This document shows, one piece after another, positions 47,354 to 56,271 of a stretch of DNA of 64,000 nt. Made by a program: the position numbers and the translations under genes. The notes beneath the pieces were generated by a model. That model did no database searches. It saw only the letters and a program-made list of their open reading frames with translations, and was not told the origin of the DNA. Origin of the DNA: Caryophanon latum (lineage in GTDB: Bacteria; Bacillota; Bacilli; Bacillales_A; Planococcaceae). Where the stretch lies: NCBI RefSeq assembly GCF_001700325.1, contig NZ_MATO01000006.1:1-64000 (forward strand). The letters are read 5' to 3'. The first letter of the stretch is position 1. The number at the start of each line of letters is the position of its first letter.

Positions 47354-48787
47354 ATGGGAATGCTACATACGCTGCGTCGTGCTGCGGCATGTATCGCAAT
47401 CGGAGCGCTTGCAATGACAGCGCCGACTGCCTATGCACAGCAGGAACGAGCAATAGAGGATGAAAGTATATACGACTTGCTCGTGGACCGTTTTTTCAAC
47501 GGCACGATTGTGAACGATGAGCAAGTTGATACGCAAAATCCAGCGAGCTTTGCAGGGGGGGATTTTGCGGGCTTAGCGGAAAAGGTAAGCTACATTCAAT
47601 CACTCGGCTTTACGACAGCGGCAATCGGCTCAGTATTTGCGACGGATACGTATGACGGCTACATGGTGACGTCATATACAGAACTAGAGCCGCATTTCGG
47701 TACGCAGCAAGAGCTTCAGCACGTCGTCGAAACATTTCACAAAAAGCAAATTCGCGTCATGCCAGATGTGCGTTTGAATCGCGTCAGTGCAAATCATGAA
47801 TGGCTTGCGCAGCACCCGACGTGGGGAACTGTAGTCGATAATGTTGTGCAGTGGGATTATACGAATGCACAGTTCGTCGCAGCGTTACGTGAAGCAATCG
47901 TTCAGTTCCAGCAAACGTATGAATTTGGAGCGCTGCGCTTTACTGAAACGACGAACGTGCCAGCACCGGTGTTAAACGACATCATTGCGGCGCTGCGAGA
48001 CGTTACGCCGAACATTCAAATTGTAAGCAACGAGGCGACGACAGCACAAGTTGATGCGGCATTAAATGAAGCGCACGTGGACGTTTGGAGCCGCATGTTC
48101 GCGCAGCCGTCACAGCCGACGAGCGAGCTAGCACAGCTTGTAACATCGCAAGCGAGCGTTGCGGCAGTCGATACGTTAACGTCACCGCGTTTAACGCATA
48201 AAGCAGCAGAGGCGAATGTGTTTCCACCGACGCGCATTAAAGTCGCAATGGGGGCGCTATTGACGATGCCGGTCGTGCCGATGATGACGTACGGCACCGA
48301 AATTTCGATGAACGGTGCAACAGCGGCACAGTCACATCAAATTCAAAATTTTAAAGTTGATGAGGAAATTATTTCGTACATTGCCGATGTGCAAACGGTG
48401 CGCAACAAATCGGCGGCGCTACGAACAGGTGCGTTTGAATTGCTGCACGAGCAGGACGGCTTTATCGTGTTCACGCGCAGCAACGACGAGGAAACGTGGG
48501 TCGTAGCGATTAACAACACCGGTGAGACACAAAACTATGCAGTGCCTGCGTCGATGTTCCATGAGTCAAAGGAGCTACACGGATTATTTGAAAAAGATAT
48601 CGTACGTGTCGATGAGCAAGGGCAATACAACCTCGTCGTCGATCGCGAAATTGTTGAGCTATACCAAGTGAAAGAAGAAAAAGGGTTTAATGTTGCTTAC
48701 ATGGGGGTAATGGCTTTTGTGTATGTGATTTTTATCGCGTTCATTTGGCTATTAATACGCCGAGCGAAACGACCGACAGCCACATAA
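47354..48787 (+). CDS. Membrane-anchored alpha-amylase homologue lacking catalytic residues
   Basis: The 477-residue protein has a signal peptide (ending about TAYAQQ), a GH13 alpha-amylase-like barrel and a C-terminal helix with a basic tail (VAYMGVMAFVYVIFIAFIWL then RRAKR), so the domain would face outside. Early GH13 features are kept (IYDLLVDRFFNG; YDGYMVTSYTELEPHFGT). The motif blocks are degraded: region I reads DVRLNRVS instead of D-V-V-x-N-H; region II reads GALRFTETT, with Thr where the nucleophile Asp should be; region IV reads TLTSPRL without N-H-D. Only the Glu in SNEATT may match the acid/base. It is probably a glycan-binding or scaffold pseudoenzyme. ATG 47354 fits the AGGGG spacing better than 47348. 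Confidence 0.8.
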   Translation: MGMLHTLRRAAACIAIGALAMTAPTAYAQQERAIEDESIYDLLVDRFFNGTIVNDEQVDTQNPASFAGGDFAGLAEKVSYIQSLGFTTAAIGSVFATDTYDGYMVTSYTELEPHFGTQQELQHVVETFHKKQIRVMPDVRLNRVSANHEWLAQHPTWGTVVDNVVQWDYTNAQFVAALREAIVQFQQTYEFGALRFTETTNVPAPVLNDIIAALRDVTPNIQIVSNEATTAQVDAALNEAHVDVWSRMFAQPSQPTSELAQLVTSQASVAAVDTLTSPRLTHKAAEANVFPPTRIKVAMGALLTMPVVPMMTYGTEISMNGATAAQSHQIQNFKVDEEIISYIADVQTVRNKSAALRTGAFELLHEQDGFIVFTRSNDEETWVVAINNTGETQNYAVPASMFHESKELHGLFEKDIVRVDEQGQYNLVVDREIVELYQVKEEKGFNVAYMGVMAFVYVIFIAFIWLLIRRAKRPTAT

Positions 48788-48798
48788 TAAAAATTTCC

Positions 48799-48848
48799 AG
48801 CTATGACCGTACAATGAAATGGTTCATAGCTTTTTTTTGCTAGTCCTC
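48799..48848 (+). terminator. Terminator after pseudo-amylase gene
   Basis: AGCTATGA (48799-48806) pairs with TCATAGCT (48834-48841), followed by seven Ts. Confidence 0.87.
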
Positions 48849-48934
48849 CGACAACGTACAACTAAGCGTAAGTGAAAAATGATAGCGCTTTATAAATGGG
48901 GCATTTACGTCAAAATATTATGCGAATCAATTTT

Positions 48935-48949
48935 ATTTTGCTGAAATTT
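48935..48949. promoter_or_regulatory. Candidate CodY box 1 upstream of opp
   Basis: ATTTTGCTGAAATTT matches the CodY consensus AATTTTCWGAAAATT at 12 of 15 positions, about 165 bp upstream of the opp promoter. Confidence 0.4.
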
Positions 48950-49100
48950 ATTATCGCTAAACGAACATAATTTGTCTGTATATTCAGTAAATAACGTATT
49001 AATTTAGCAGTTTAAAGTGTTGAAATGCGCAAAAACTAGTTGTCAAGCCTCTTATAAACTACTAAAATGTCATTATGTTAGAATAATTCATACATCTATG

Positions 49101-49130
49101 TTGACGCACCCTTTCTGACAAAGGTATAAT
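49101..49130 (+). promoter_or_regulatory. Sigma-A promoter of the opp operon
   Basis: TTGACG (49101-49106) and TATAAT (49125-49130) are separated by 18 bp. Transcription would start near 49137, leaving a leader of about 125 bp before oppD. Confidence 0.75.
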
Positions 49131-49156
49131 GTGTAACAGTGTGTTTTTGTAGGATC

Positions 49157-49171
49157 AATTGACTGAAAATT
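49157..49171. promoter_or_regulatory. Candidate CodY box 2 in the opp leader
   Basis: AATTGACTGAAAATT matches AATTTTCWGAAAATT at 13 of 15 positions. It lies about 20 bp past the predicted transcription start, a position typical for roadblock repression. Confidence 0.6.
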
Positions 49172-49261
49172 TAGGAAGCGGCTTAGCACGATGAAGACGA
49201 TTTTTTTATAAATGAAATTGTCACAATATTCTCATACCGCTTGCTTGAAAGGAGCAACAAT

Positions 49262-50269
49262 TTGAAAACGACGAATGAAGAACTATTAATTATTAACGAT
49301 TTGCACACAGGCTTTCGAATTAAAGATACGTATTTCGATGCAGTTGATGGTGTATCGCTGACGTTAAAGAAGAACGAAATTTTAGCAATTGTTGGCGAAT
49401 CAGGCTGTGGGAAAAGTACATTAGCGACGTCAATTATGGGGCTACACGATCATAATAAAACGCGCGTATTAGGCGAAATTTTATATCAAGGCAAAAATTT
49501 AGCGAAAATGACCGAGGACGAGTTCAATGAAATTCGCGGCGAGGAAATCGGCATGATCTTCCAAGACCCGCTATCGGCATTAAACCCATTAATGCGCATT
49601 GGCGACCAAATTGAGGAAGGGTTAGTTTATCATACGAGCATGTCAAAAGCTGAGCGTAAAGCACGCGTATTAGAGCTTTTAGAGCAAGTAGGTATTCCGA
49701 ATCCGCCACGTGTTGCTAAGCAATTCCCACACCAATTATCAGGAGGGATGCGTCAGCGTGTCATCATTGCGATTGCGATTGCGTGTAAACCGAAAGTAAT
49801 CATTGCTGATGAGCCGACAACAGCGCTCGACGTAACGATTCAAGCGCAAATTTTAGACTTGTTGATCGACCTGCAAGATGAAACAGGCGCAGGCATTATT
49901 TTAATTACGCATGACTTAGGGGTTGTAGCGGAAGTTGCAGACCGTGTTGCCGTCATGTATGCAGGACAAATTGTTGAAATTGCGGACGTTGAGGAGCTAT
50001 TTACAAATCCGAAGCATCCGTACACACGCTCACTATTTAACTCGATTCCACAAATGGGTGCAGCAGAGGGTGAGCGTTTAAACGTCATTCAAGGTATCGT
50101 GCCATCGCTTATGAACTTACCGCGCCAAGGCTGTCGATTTGCAGCGCGCGTGCCGTGGGTGAAAGCGTCAGAGCACGAGGAGACGCCGACGTTGCATGAA
50201 GTAGCACCAGGGCATCATGTTCGTTGTACGTGCTGGCAAAACTTTCACTTTGAAGGGGGTAACGCATAA
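49262..50269 (+). CDS. oppD: Oligopeptide ABC transporter ATPase OppD
   Basis: OppD is one of two ATPases driving peptide import. The 335-residue protein has Walker A GESGCGKSTL (about 42-51), signature LSGGMRQRVIIA and Walker B VIIADEPTTALDVT. The C-terminal peptide-transporter extension is present but its 4Fe-4S motif is damaged: the usual 'C-x-F-A-x-R-C-P' reads CRFAARVP, and the third cysteine region reads VKASEHEE, so two of four ligands are gone. TTG at 49262 follows AAAGGAG. The stop overlaps the oppF ATG (TAATG). The D-F-first order resembles the Bacillus app operon as well as opp. Confidence 0.93.
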   Translation: MKTTNEELLIINDLHTGFRIKDTYFDAVDGVSLTLKKNEILAIVGESGCGKSTLATSIMGLHDHNKTRVLGEILYQGKNLAKMTEDEFNEIRGEEIGMIFQDPLSALNPLMRIGDQIEEGLVYHTSMSKAERKARVLELLEQVGIPNPPRVAKQFPHQLSGGMRQRVIIAIAIACKPKVIIADEPTTALDVTIQAQILDLLIDLQDETGAGIILITHDLGVVAEVADRVAVMYAGQIVEIADVEELFTNPKHPYTRSLFNSIPQMGAAEGERLNVIQGIVPSLMNLPRQGCRFAARVPWVKASEHEETPTLHEVAPGHHVRCTCWQNFHFEGGNA

Positions 50270-51216
50270 TGAGCTTTATGCAAATTAACGATTTAAAAGT
50301 GCACTACCCAATTCGCGGTGGCTTCTTTAATACAGTTGTCGATAATGTGTATGCAGTAGATGGCATTTCAATGGAGTTCGAGCGCGGTAAAGCGTACGGC
50401 TTAGTTGGCGAATCAGGCTGCGGCAAATCAACGACAGGTAAATCGATTATCGGCTTAGAAAAAATTTCGAGCGGTGAAATTATTTATGAAGGCGAAAACG
50501 TAACGAATAAACGTCGCGATCGTCGTTCAAGCTACAACCGCGAAATTCAAATGATTTTCCAAGATTCGCATTCAAGCTTAAATCCACGTAAGCGCGTAAA
50601 AGAAATTTTACAAGAGCCAATTCGTAACTTTTTAAGCTTAACGCCTGCTGAGGAAGAGAAAAAAATTAGCGAGCTATTAGCGATTGTCGGCATGCCAGAG
50701 GACGCGAAGCTAAAATATCCACATGAGTTCTCAGGTGGACAGAAGCAGCGTTTAGGTATTGCGCGTGCGATTGCGACAAATCCGAAATTAATTATCGCTG
50801 ATGAACCGGTTTCAGCGCTTGATTTATCAGTACAAGCACAAGTGCTAAACTTCATGAAAGACATTCAAAATGAATACGGCTTAAGCTACTTATTCATCTC
50901 GCATGATTTAGGTGTCGTTAAACATATGTGTGATCACATTTCGATTATGTATCGTGGACGTTTCGTAGAGTCAGGTTCTAAAGAGGACATTTACAAAAAT
51001 CCACAGCACATTTATACGAAGCGCTTATTATCGGCCATTCCAGATGTCAATCCAATCGGTCGTGCAGAGCGTAAACGCACACGTATTGAAGTGGAGAAGC
51101 ATTACCAAGCAGAGCATAAACATTACTTCGATGAAAATGGCCGCGTATACGATTTAGTGCCAGTAGCAGGATCTAACGGTCACTTAGTAGCAGCTAAAGC
51201 GAAGGGGGCGTTTTAA
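50269..51216 (+). CDS. oppF: Oligopeptide ABC transporter ATPase OppF
   Basis: The second ATPase of the importer, 315 residues, has Walker A GESGCGKSTTGKS (about 45-57), the Q-loop MIFQDSHSSLNPRK, signature FSGGQKQRLGIARA and Walker B LIIADEPVSALDLS. The C-terminal oligopeptide extension (HYFDENGRVYDLVPV) follows. It starts one base inside the oppD stop and ends two bases before oppB, so the genes are translationally coupled. Confidence 0.95.
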   Translation: MSFMQINDLKVHYPIRGGFFNTVVDNVYAVDGISMEFERGKAYGLVGESGCGKSTTGKSIIGLEKISSGEIIYEGENVTNKRRDRRSSYNREIQMIFQDSHSSLNPRKRVKEILQEPIRNFLSLTPAEEEKKISELLAIVGMPEDAKLKYPHEFSGGQKQRLGIARAIATNPKLIIADEPVSALDLSVQAQVLNFMKDIQNEYGLSYLFISHDLGVVKHMCDHISIMYRGRFVESGSKEDIYKNPQHIYTKRLLSAIPDVNPIGRAERKRTRIEVEKHYQAEHKHYFDENGRVYDLVPVAGSNGHLVAAKAKGAF

Positions 51217-51218
51217 TT

Positions 51219-52181
51219 ATGTGGAAAACGATATTACGTCGATTTTTAGTCATGATTCCGCAGCTTTTCGTGCTAAGCTTATTAATTTTCGTCATGGCGC
51301 AGTTCATGCCAGGTGACCCGTTCACTGGTTCGATCACGCCAGACACAGACCCAGCACGTATTGAAGAATTGCGTGAAAAAGCAGGGCTAAACGATCCGTG
51401 GTATGAGCAGTACGGACGATGGATTGGCAATGCGCTGCAAGGGGATTTTGGTAAGTCTTATACGTACAAAATGGAAGTATCGAAGCTAATCGGTGAGCGT
51501 GCATTAAACACGTTCTGGTTATCATTCATTTCGGTTATTTTACTGTACATTATTGCAATTCCGCTCGGCGTATTAGCAGGGCGCTATAGCAACTCAGCGT
51601 TAGATAAATCAATTATTCTTTATAGTTTCGTAACATATGCGATTCCGACATTCGTACTCGCATTAATCTTTTTATACTTCTTCGGCTACAAGCTCAACTG
51701 GTTCCCAACTGGTGGCTCAGTAGACGTGCAGTATGATCCAGGAACGTTCGGCTATGCATGGAGTAAAATGTATCACATGTTACTGCCGGCGATTACGTAT
51801 GCAATTTTAGGTACGACGTCGATCATTCAGTTTTTACGTTCGGAAATTATCGATGCGAAAGCACAAGATTATGTACGTACAGCGCGCAGTAAAGGAATTC
51901 CGATGCGCAAAGTGTACACGCGTCACATTTTCCGCAACTCATTATTGCCGATCGCTGCGTTTTTAGGCTTTACGATTACTGGCTTATTAGGCGGCTCGAT
52001 TTTCATTGAAACAATTTTCAGCTTCCCAGGTATGGGGCAGCTATTCATTTCGTCAATTGGTTCACGTGACTATTCAGTTATCACAGCGTTAGTAATGCTA
52101 TTTGGCTTCTTAACATTATTAGGTAGTCTATTATCCGATATTATTATGAGTATCGTTGACCCACGTATTAGGATTGAATAG
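51219..52181 (+). CDS. oppB: Oligopeptide ABC transporter permease OppB
   Basis: The 320-residue inner-membrane permease has six predicted helices. N-terminally it has the family block 'L-L-I-F-V-M-A-Q-F-M-P-G-D-P', and the EAA loop that docks the ATPase lies near residues 215-245 (YVRTARSKGIPMRKVY). ATG at 51219 lies two bases after oppF, with GAAGGGGG upstream inside oppF. It pairs with OppC to form the channel. Confidence 0.95.
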   Translation: MWKTILRRFLVMIPQLFVLSLLIFVMAQFMPGDPFTGSITPDTDPARIEELREKAGLNDPWYEQYGRWIGNALQGDFGKSYTYKMEVSKLIGERALNTFWLSFISVILLYIIAIPLGVLAGRYSNSALDKSIILYSFVTYAIPTFVLALIFLYFFGYKLNWFPTGGSVDVQYDPGTFGYAWSKMYHMLLPAITYAILGTTSIIQFLRSEIIDAKAQDYVRTARSKGIPMRKVYTRHIFRNSLLPIAAFLGFTITGLLGGSIFIETIFSFPGMGQLFISSIGSRDYSVITALVMLFGFLTLLGSLLSDIIMSIVDPRIRIE

Positions 52182-52216
52182 GCCGTACTAAAAAAAGTTA
52201 AGGAGAGGTGAAAACA

Positions 52217-53113
52217 GTGGTTCAATTAGATAAGAAAGAAGAAGTAGTAAGCTCTCCGCCTACAGGAATGCAGGTTATTATTCGAGAGTTTAAAAAAGAT
52301 AAAATTGCGCTCTTTTCATTAATCGCGCTCGTTGTAGCGATTGTGACAATTTTCATTTGGGCGGCAATGATTGACCAGCAGGAGCTGATGCGCGTAAGCT
52401 TGCGCGAAAAGTTTGCAGAGCCAGGAGAAAAATTTTGGTTAGGGGCTGACCAAGGTGGACGAGACATTTTAGGTCAGTTAATTATCGGGGCTCGTAACTC
52501 GATTGCGATCGCGATTGCCATTACGTTCATTACAGGTGTAACAGGCGTTGTGATCGGTTTATTATGTGGTTACTACGGTGGCTTTATCGATAACATGTTC
52601 ATGCGTATTATCGATTTCTTCATCACAATTCCACAATTAATGATCATCATCGTATTCGTAACAATCATTCCGAAATATACGGTGTTGACGTTCGTGTTAA
52701 TTATGAGTTTATTTTTATGGACGGGAACAGCGCGTCTCGTTCGTTCAAAAGCGTTATCTGAAAGTAAGCGCGACTACGTAAACGCCTCAAAAACGTTAGG
52801 TACGAGCGATTTTAAAATTATTTTTGGTAAAATTATGCCAAATTTAAGTTCGATCATTATTGTGGAGTTAACATTAAACTTTGCGGGTAATGTAGGGATA
52901 GAGACGGGGCTTTCATATTTAGGCTTCGGTTTACCACCATCAACACCATCGCTCGGAACGCTTGTAAGTTATGCGAATAATCCGCTTGTTTTATCGAGTA
53001 AATGGTGGGTATGGTTACCTGCTTCAATCTTAATTTTATTATTAATGTTAAGCATCAACTATATTGGTCAAGCGTTACGTCGTTCGGCTGATGCTAAACA
53101 ACGTCTAGGATAA
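52217..53113 (+). CDS. oppC: Oligopeptide ABC transporter permease OppC
   Basis: The 298-residue permease has an N-terminal cytoplasmic extension (REFKKDKIALFSLIALVV), six helices and the EAA loop near residues 190-215 (DYVNASKTLGTSDFKIIFGK). GTG at 52217 is preferred because AAGGAGAGG lies seven to eleven bases upstream; a GTG at 52208 is too close to it. An mRNA hairpin and a 240-bp gap separate it from oppA. Confidence 0.94.
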   Translation: MVQLDKKEEVVSSPPTGMQVIIREFKKDKIALFSLIALVVAIVTIFIWAAMIDQQELMRVSLREKFAEPGEKFWLGADQGGRDILGQLIIGARNSIAIAIAITFITGVTGVVIGLLCGYYGGFIDNMFMRIIDFFITIPQLMIIIVFVTIIPKYTVLTFVLIMSLFLWTGTARLVRSKALSESKRDYVNASKTLGTSDFKIIFGKIMPNLSSIIIVELTLNFAGNVGIETGLSYLGFGLPPSTPSLGTLVSYANNPLVLSSKWWVWLPASILILLLMLSINYIGQALRRSADAKQRLG

Positions 53114-53126
53114 TATGCTACAATGT

Positions 53127-53159
53127 TCTTATACGAGTTTTGAATATGCTCGTATAAGA
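53127..53159 (+). promoter_or_regulatory. Intercistronic hairpin between oppC and oppA
   Basis: TCTTATACGAG (53127-53137) and CTCGTATAAGA (53149-53159) form a perfect 11-bp stem with an 11-base loop, 14 bp after the oppC stop. No T-run follows, so it is more likely an mRNA-stabilising or attenuating stem than a terminator. Confidence 0.7.
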
Positions 53160-53219
53160 CATTTATTCTAAAAGTACAGAACATTTCATATATTGCTATT
53201 TGTAAAAAAATGTAGCGAT

Positions 53220-53247
53220 ATGACAATTTCTTTGGTACTATCATAAT
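53220..53247 (+). promoter_or_regulatory. Possible separate promoter for oppA
   Basis: ATGACA (53220-53225) and CATAAT (53242-53247) are each one base from the sigma-A consensus and 16 bp apart, about 105 bp upstream of oppA. Confidence 0.5.
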
Positions 53248-53353
53248 TACTTAGTGTCACGAAATGCTTTGTGAATTATGTTCAGTATATAGCATGAGTG
53301 GACAAATTAAGCGTCCAACGATATAGGCAATTATAAAAAGGGAGGAAACAAAT

Positions 53354-55174
53354 ATGATGACGAAAAAGAAATGGGCAGTAGCATCTTCACTTGCATTATC
53401 TTCAATGCTAGTATTAGCAGCTTGCGGTGATGAAGAGGAAACAACAAACGAAGGTACAGACACAGAGGAAAATACAAACGAAGAAACAGATGAAGGCAGC
53501 ACAGATATCGGTTCTACTTTAGGTACAGATACGACGAACGCTGACGAAGCAATCGAAGGCGGTACGTTAAAAGTTGCATTAGTAGCACAATCTCCGTTCC
53601 AAGGGATCTTCTCATGGACATTATATGAAGATGGCTATGATGCAGACTTAATGGAATACACAACGAATGCAATTTTTGAAACAGATGGCGACTTTTTAGC
53701 AACAGACGAAGGCATTGCGTCAATGTCAGTAGATGAAGAAGCGAAAGTTGTAACAATTAAAATTCGCGAAGGCGTAAAATGGTCTGACGGCGAGCCGCTT
53801 AAAATTGAAGACTTAATGTTACCGTATGAAATTATCGGTCACCCTGATTACACAGGTGTACGTTACGATGCAGATTTCAAAAATATCGTAGGTGCTGAAG
53901 AGTATAATGCAGGTACTGCTGATACAATTTCAGGTATTACAAAAGTTGACGAAACAACGATGACAATTGCGTTAAAAGAAGTTTCTCCAGCGATCGCATC
54001 AATCGGTGCTGGTATTTGGGGTTACGCTGAGCCATCACATATCATTAAGGACATTCCAGTTGCAGAGTTAGTAGAACATGATGCAGTGCGTTTAAACCCT
54101 GTAACATTAGGTCCATTCAAAATTAACAAAATCGTTCCTGGTGAGTCTGTAGAGTACGTGAAAAACGAACACTACTGGAAAGGCGAGCCAAAACTTGATG
54201 GCGTTGTTGTAAAAGTTGTACCATCATCTTCAGCAGCAGTAGCGTTACAAAACGGTGAGTATGATATGGCAGTTGGCTTCGGCGCAACACAATATGACCA
54301 AATCGAAAGCTTAGAAAACATCGAAATTTTAGCACGTGAAGAGCTTGCATACACTTACTTAGGCTTCAAGCTAGGTAAAATGGATACAGAAGCTGGTCAA
54401 GTAGTAATGGATCCAAATGCGAAAATGGCTGACAAAAACTTACGTAAAGCAATGGGCTACGCATTAAACATTGAAGAAGTATCAGATGTTTATTACTACG
54501 GCTTACGCTCTCGTGCAAACTCATTCATTCCACCAGTATTCGCATCATTCCATAACGCAGACTTACCTGGTTACACATATGACCCAGAAAAAGCGATGGA
54601 ATTATTAGATGAAGCTGGTTACGTTGATAAAGACGGTGACGGTATCCGTGAAGATAAAGAAGGCAATCCATTAGAAATTCGTTTAGCGACGATGTCAGGT
54701 GACGATATCGCTGAGCAAATTACACAATACTGGTTACAAAACTGGGCTGATGTAGGCTTAAACGTAACGTTAACGACAGGTCGCTCAATCGAGTTCAATG
54801 CGTTCTACGATAAAGTACAAGCAGATGACCCAGAAATCGACATTTTCATGGGTGCATGGGGTACAGGTACGAACCCATCTCCAATGGGGTTATACTCTAA
54901 CGATGCAGCGTTTAACTTCTCTCGCTTTGCAACAGAAGAATCTCAAGAGCTACTTGTAGCAATCGATTCTCCAGAAGCATTCGATGCGGACTTCCGTAAA
55001 GAGAAATTACTTGCTTGGGAAGAATTAATGGCTGAAGAAGCGCCAGTAATCCCAATGAACAACCGTTTAGAAATTACACCAGTAAACAAACGTGTGAAAA
55101 ACTTCTCAATCGACTACACAACTGATTTAGGTTTAGAAGATGTACAGTTAACAGCAGAAGAGCCAATTAAATAA
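53354..55174 (+). CDS. oppA: Oligopeptide-binding lipoprotein OppA
   Basis: This extracellular peptide-binding protein is tethered by a lipid. The 606-residue precursor has a lipoprotein signal peptide with lipobox L-A-A-C (Cys about residue 24). An unusually acidic Thr/Glu/Asp-rich linker of about 45 residues follows (GDEEETTNEGTDTEEN...), then the SBP_bac_5 fold, with VKWSDGEPLKIEDLMLPYEI near 140. ATG 53354 or 53357 follows GGGAGGAAA. It is last in the operon, has its own likely promoter, and ends in a strong terminator. Peptide uptake supports nutrition and, in Bacillus, signalling-peptide import linked to competence. Confidence 0.95.
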   Translation: MMTKKKWAVASSLALSSMLVLAACGDEEETTNEGTDTEENTNEETDEGSTDIGSTLGTDTTNADEAIEGGTLKVALVAQSPFQGIFSWTLYEDGYDADLMEYTTNAIFETDGDFLATDEGIASMSVDEEAKVVTIKIREGVKWSDGEPLKIEDLMLPYEIIGHPDYTGVRYDADFKNIVGAEEYNAGTADTISGITKVDETTMTIALKEVSPAIASIGAGIWGYAEPSHIIKDIPVAELVEHDAVRLNPVTLGPFKINKIVPGESVEYVKNEHYWKGEPKLDGVVVKVVPSSSAAVALQNGEYDMAVGFGATQYDQIESLENIEILAREELAYTYLGFKLGKMDTEAGQVVMDPNAKMADKNLRKAMGYALNIEEVSDVYYYGLRSRANSFIPPVFASFHNADLPGYTYDPEKAMELLDEAGYVDKDGDGIREDKEGNPLEIRLATMSGDDIAEQITQYWLQNWADVGLNVTLTTGRSIEFNAFYDKVQADDPEIDIFMGAWGTGTNPSPMGLYSNDAAFNFSRFATEESQELLVAIDSPEAFDADFRKEKLLAWEELMAEEAPVIPMNNRLEITPVNKRVKNFSIDYTTDLGLEDVQLTAEEPIK

Positions 55175-55186
55175 TAACGGCATATG

Positions 55187-55231
55187 AAAGGGGAGTGCGA
55201 TCGTCCAAGTGACGGTCGTGCTCCCCTTTTT
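55187..55231. terminator. Terminator between oppA and degV
   Basis: AAAGGGGAGTGCGATCG (from 55187) pairs with CGGTCGTGCTCCCCTTT (to about 55229), with two wobble pairs. It has a T-run downstream and A-run upstream and may serve both convergent genes. Confidence 0.9.
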
Positions 55232-55234
55232 GTA

Positions 55235-56110
55235 TTATAAATGATGTTCAATATGCGTATAGTATGATTCGTCGAGCGCAAATAAAGCGATCGCGTCAGG
55301 TCCTGTATGACAGCCAATTGAAGAACCGATCATTGCGATGCCAACTTTGCGTGGACGAAAGCGCGTCTCCACGACTTTTTTCAGCTCGGCAGCGAATGTT
55401 ACGTCATCAGCATGGCTAATGCAAATAACTTGATTGCTCAAATTCGTGCATCGCACTTCGAGTAAATCGAGCATACGCTGCATCCCTTTTTGGCGACCGC
55501 GTACACGTTCAATTTCAATCAATTTCCCGTTTTTCATTTCAAAAATCGGATTGATCGACAGCAACTCGCCGACGAATGCACCTGCTTTTGATAGGCGACC
55601 GCCTTTTGCTAAGTAGCGCAAATCATCGACAACGAGCAGCTGCACCATGCTTTCCATACGGCGCTTGACTTCCTTCACAATTTCGCACGTCGAATAGCCT
55701 TCCTCATTCATGCGTGCTGCTTTATCGACGAGCAAGCCGTAGCCGAGCGATGCGCATTGTGAATCGATAATTTCTAGCTGAAAGTTTGGATATTGTTGAA
55801 TGAGCTGCTGTTTAATGTTGACAGCTTCCTCATACATACGAGATAAATTGCTCGAAAATGTAATGTATACACCGTCCTCTTCGCTCATCGCTAGCTTGTG
55901 GAACGCTTCATATAAAATGTTTGACGGTGTTTGATGCGTGCGCGGTGTTGCGCCTTCACGAATGGCATCGTACACTTCTTCAGCGCGAATGTCGAGCATG
56001 TCACGATACGTTTTGCCGTTTAATTCGACGACGAGCGGGAACAATGTGACGTTATAATCTTGTAAAAATGCGAGTGGTAAATCACAGCCACTATCTGCAA
56101 ATAGCCTCAT
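55235..56110 (-). CDS. DegV-family fatty-acid-binding protein
   Basis: DegV/FakB proteins bind a fatty acid and present it to FakA kinase for phosphorylation and entry into lipid synthesis. The 291-residue product starts MRLFADSGCDLPLAFLQDY and has the family blocks TPRTHQTPSN (about 55), the ITFSSNLSRMYEEA helix (about 85) and the C-terminal CHTGPDAIALFALD. The start at 56110 has GGGAGAAAAACTG upstream. Several paralogues usually exist; no fakA gene is in the window. Confidence 0.9.
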   Translation of the reverse strand: MRLFADSGCDLPLAFLQDYNVTLFPLVVELNGKTYRDMLDIRAEEVYDAIREGATPRTHQTPSNILYEAFHKLAMSEEDGVYITFSSNLSRMYEEAVNIKQQLIQQYPNFQLEIIDSQCASLGYGLLVDKAARMNEEGYSTCEIVKEVKRRMESMVQLLVVDDLRYLAKGGRLSKAGAFVGELLSINPIFEMKNGKLIEIERVRGRQKGMQRMLDLLEVRCTNLSNQVICISHADDVTFAAELKKVVETRFRPRKVGIAMIGSSIGCHTGPDAIALFALDESYYTHIEHHL

Positions 56111-56152
56111 ACAGTTTTTCTCCCTTCAAGACGTGGGTCACTCATTACATAT

Positions 56153-56259
56153 GTTAATTAGCAATCATGTTCGCATCGAAAGCTCAGTTCAAGCTCGTGC
56201 TTCATCACTAAAACGTTTTCATCGAGCTATATCGATTCAATATGAATGGGCTAATTAAC
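56153..56259. repeat. Probable degenerate copy of the interspersed repeat
   Basis: GTTAATTAGC (56153-56162) and GCTAATTAAC (56250-56259) are perfect 10-bp inverted repeats about 107 bp apart end to end. Between them AAGCTCGTGCTTCA matches the core of copy D at 13 of 14 bases. The conserved left and right core blocks are lost. It lies between degV and the HAD gene. Confidence 0.4.
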
Positions 56260-56271
56260 GCATTTCGTTAG

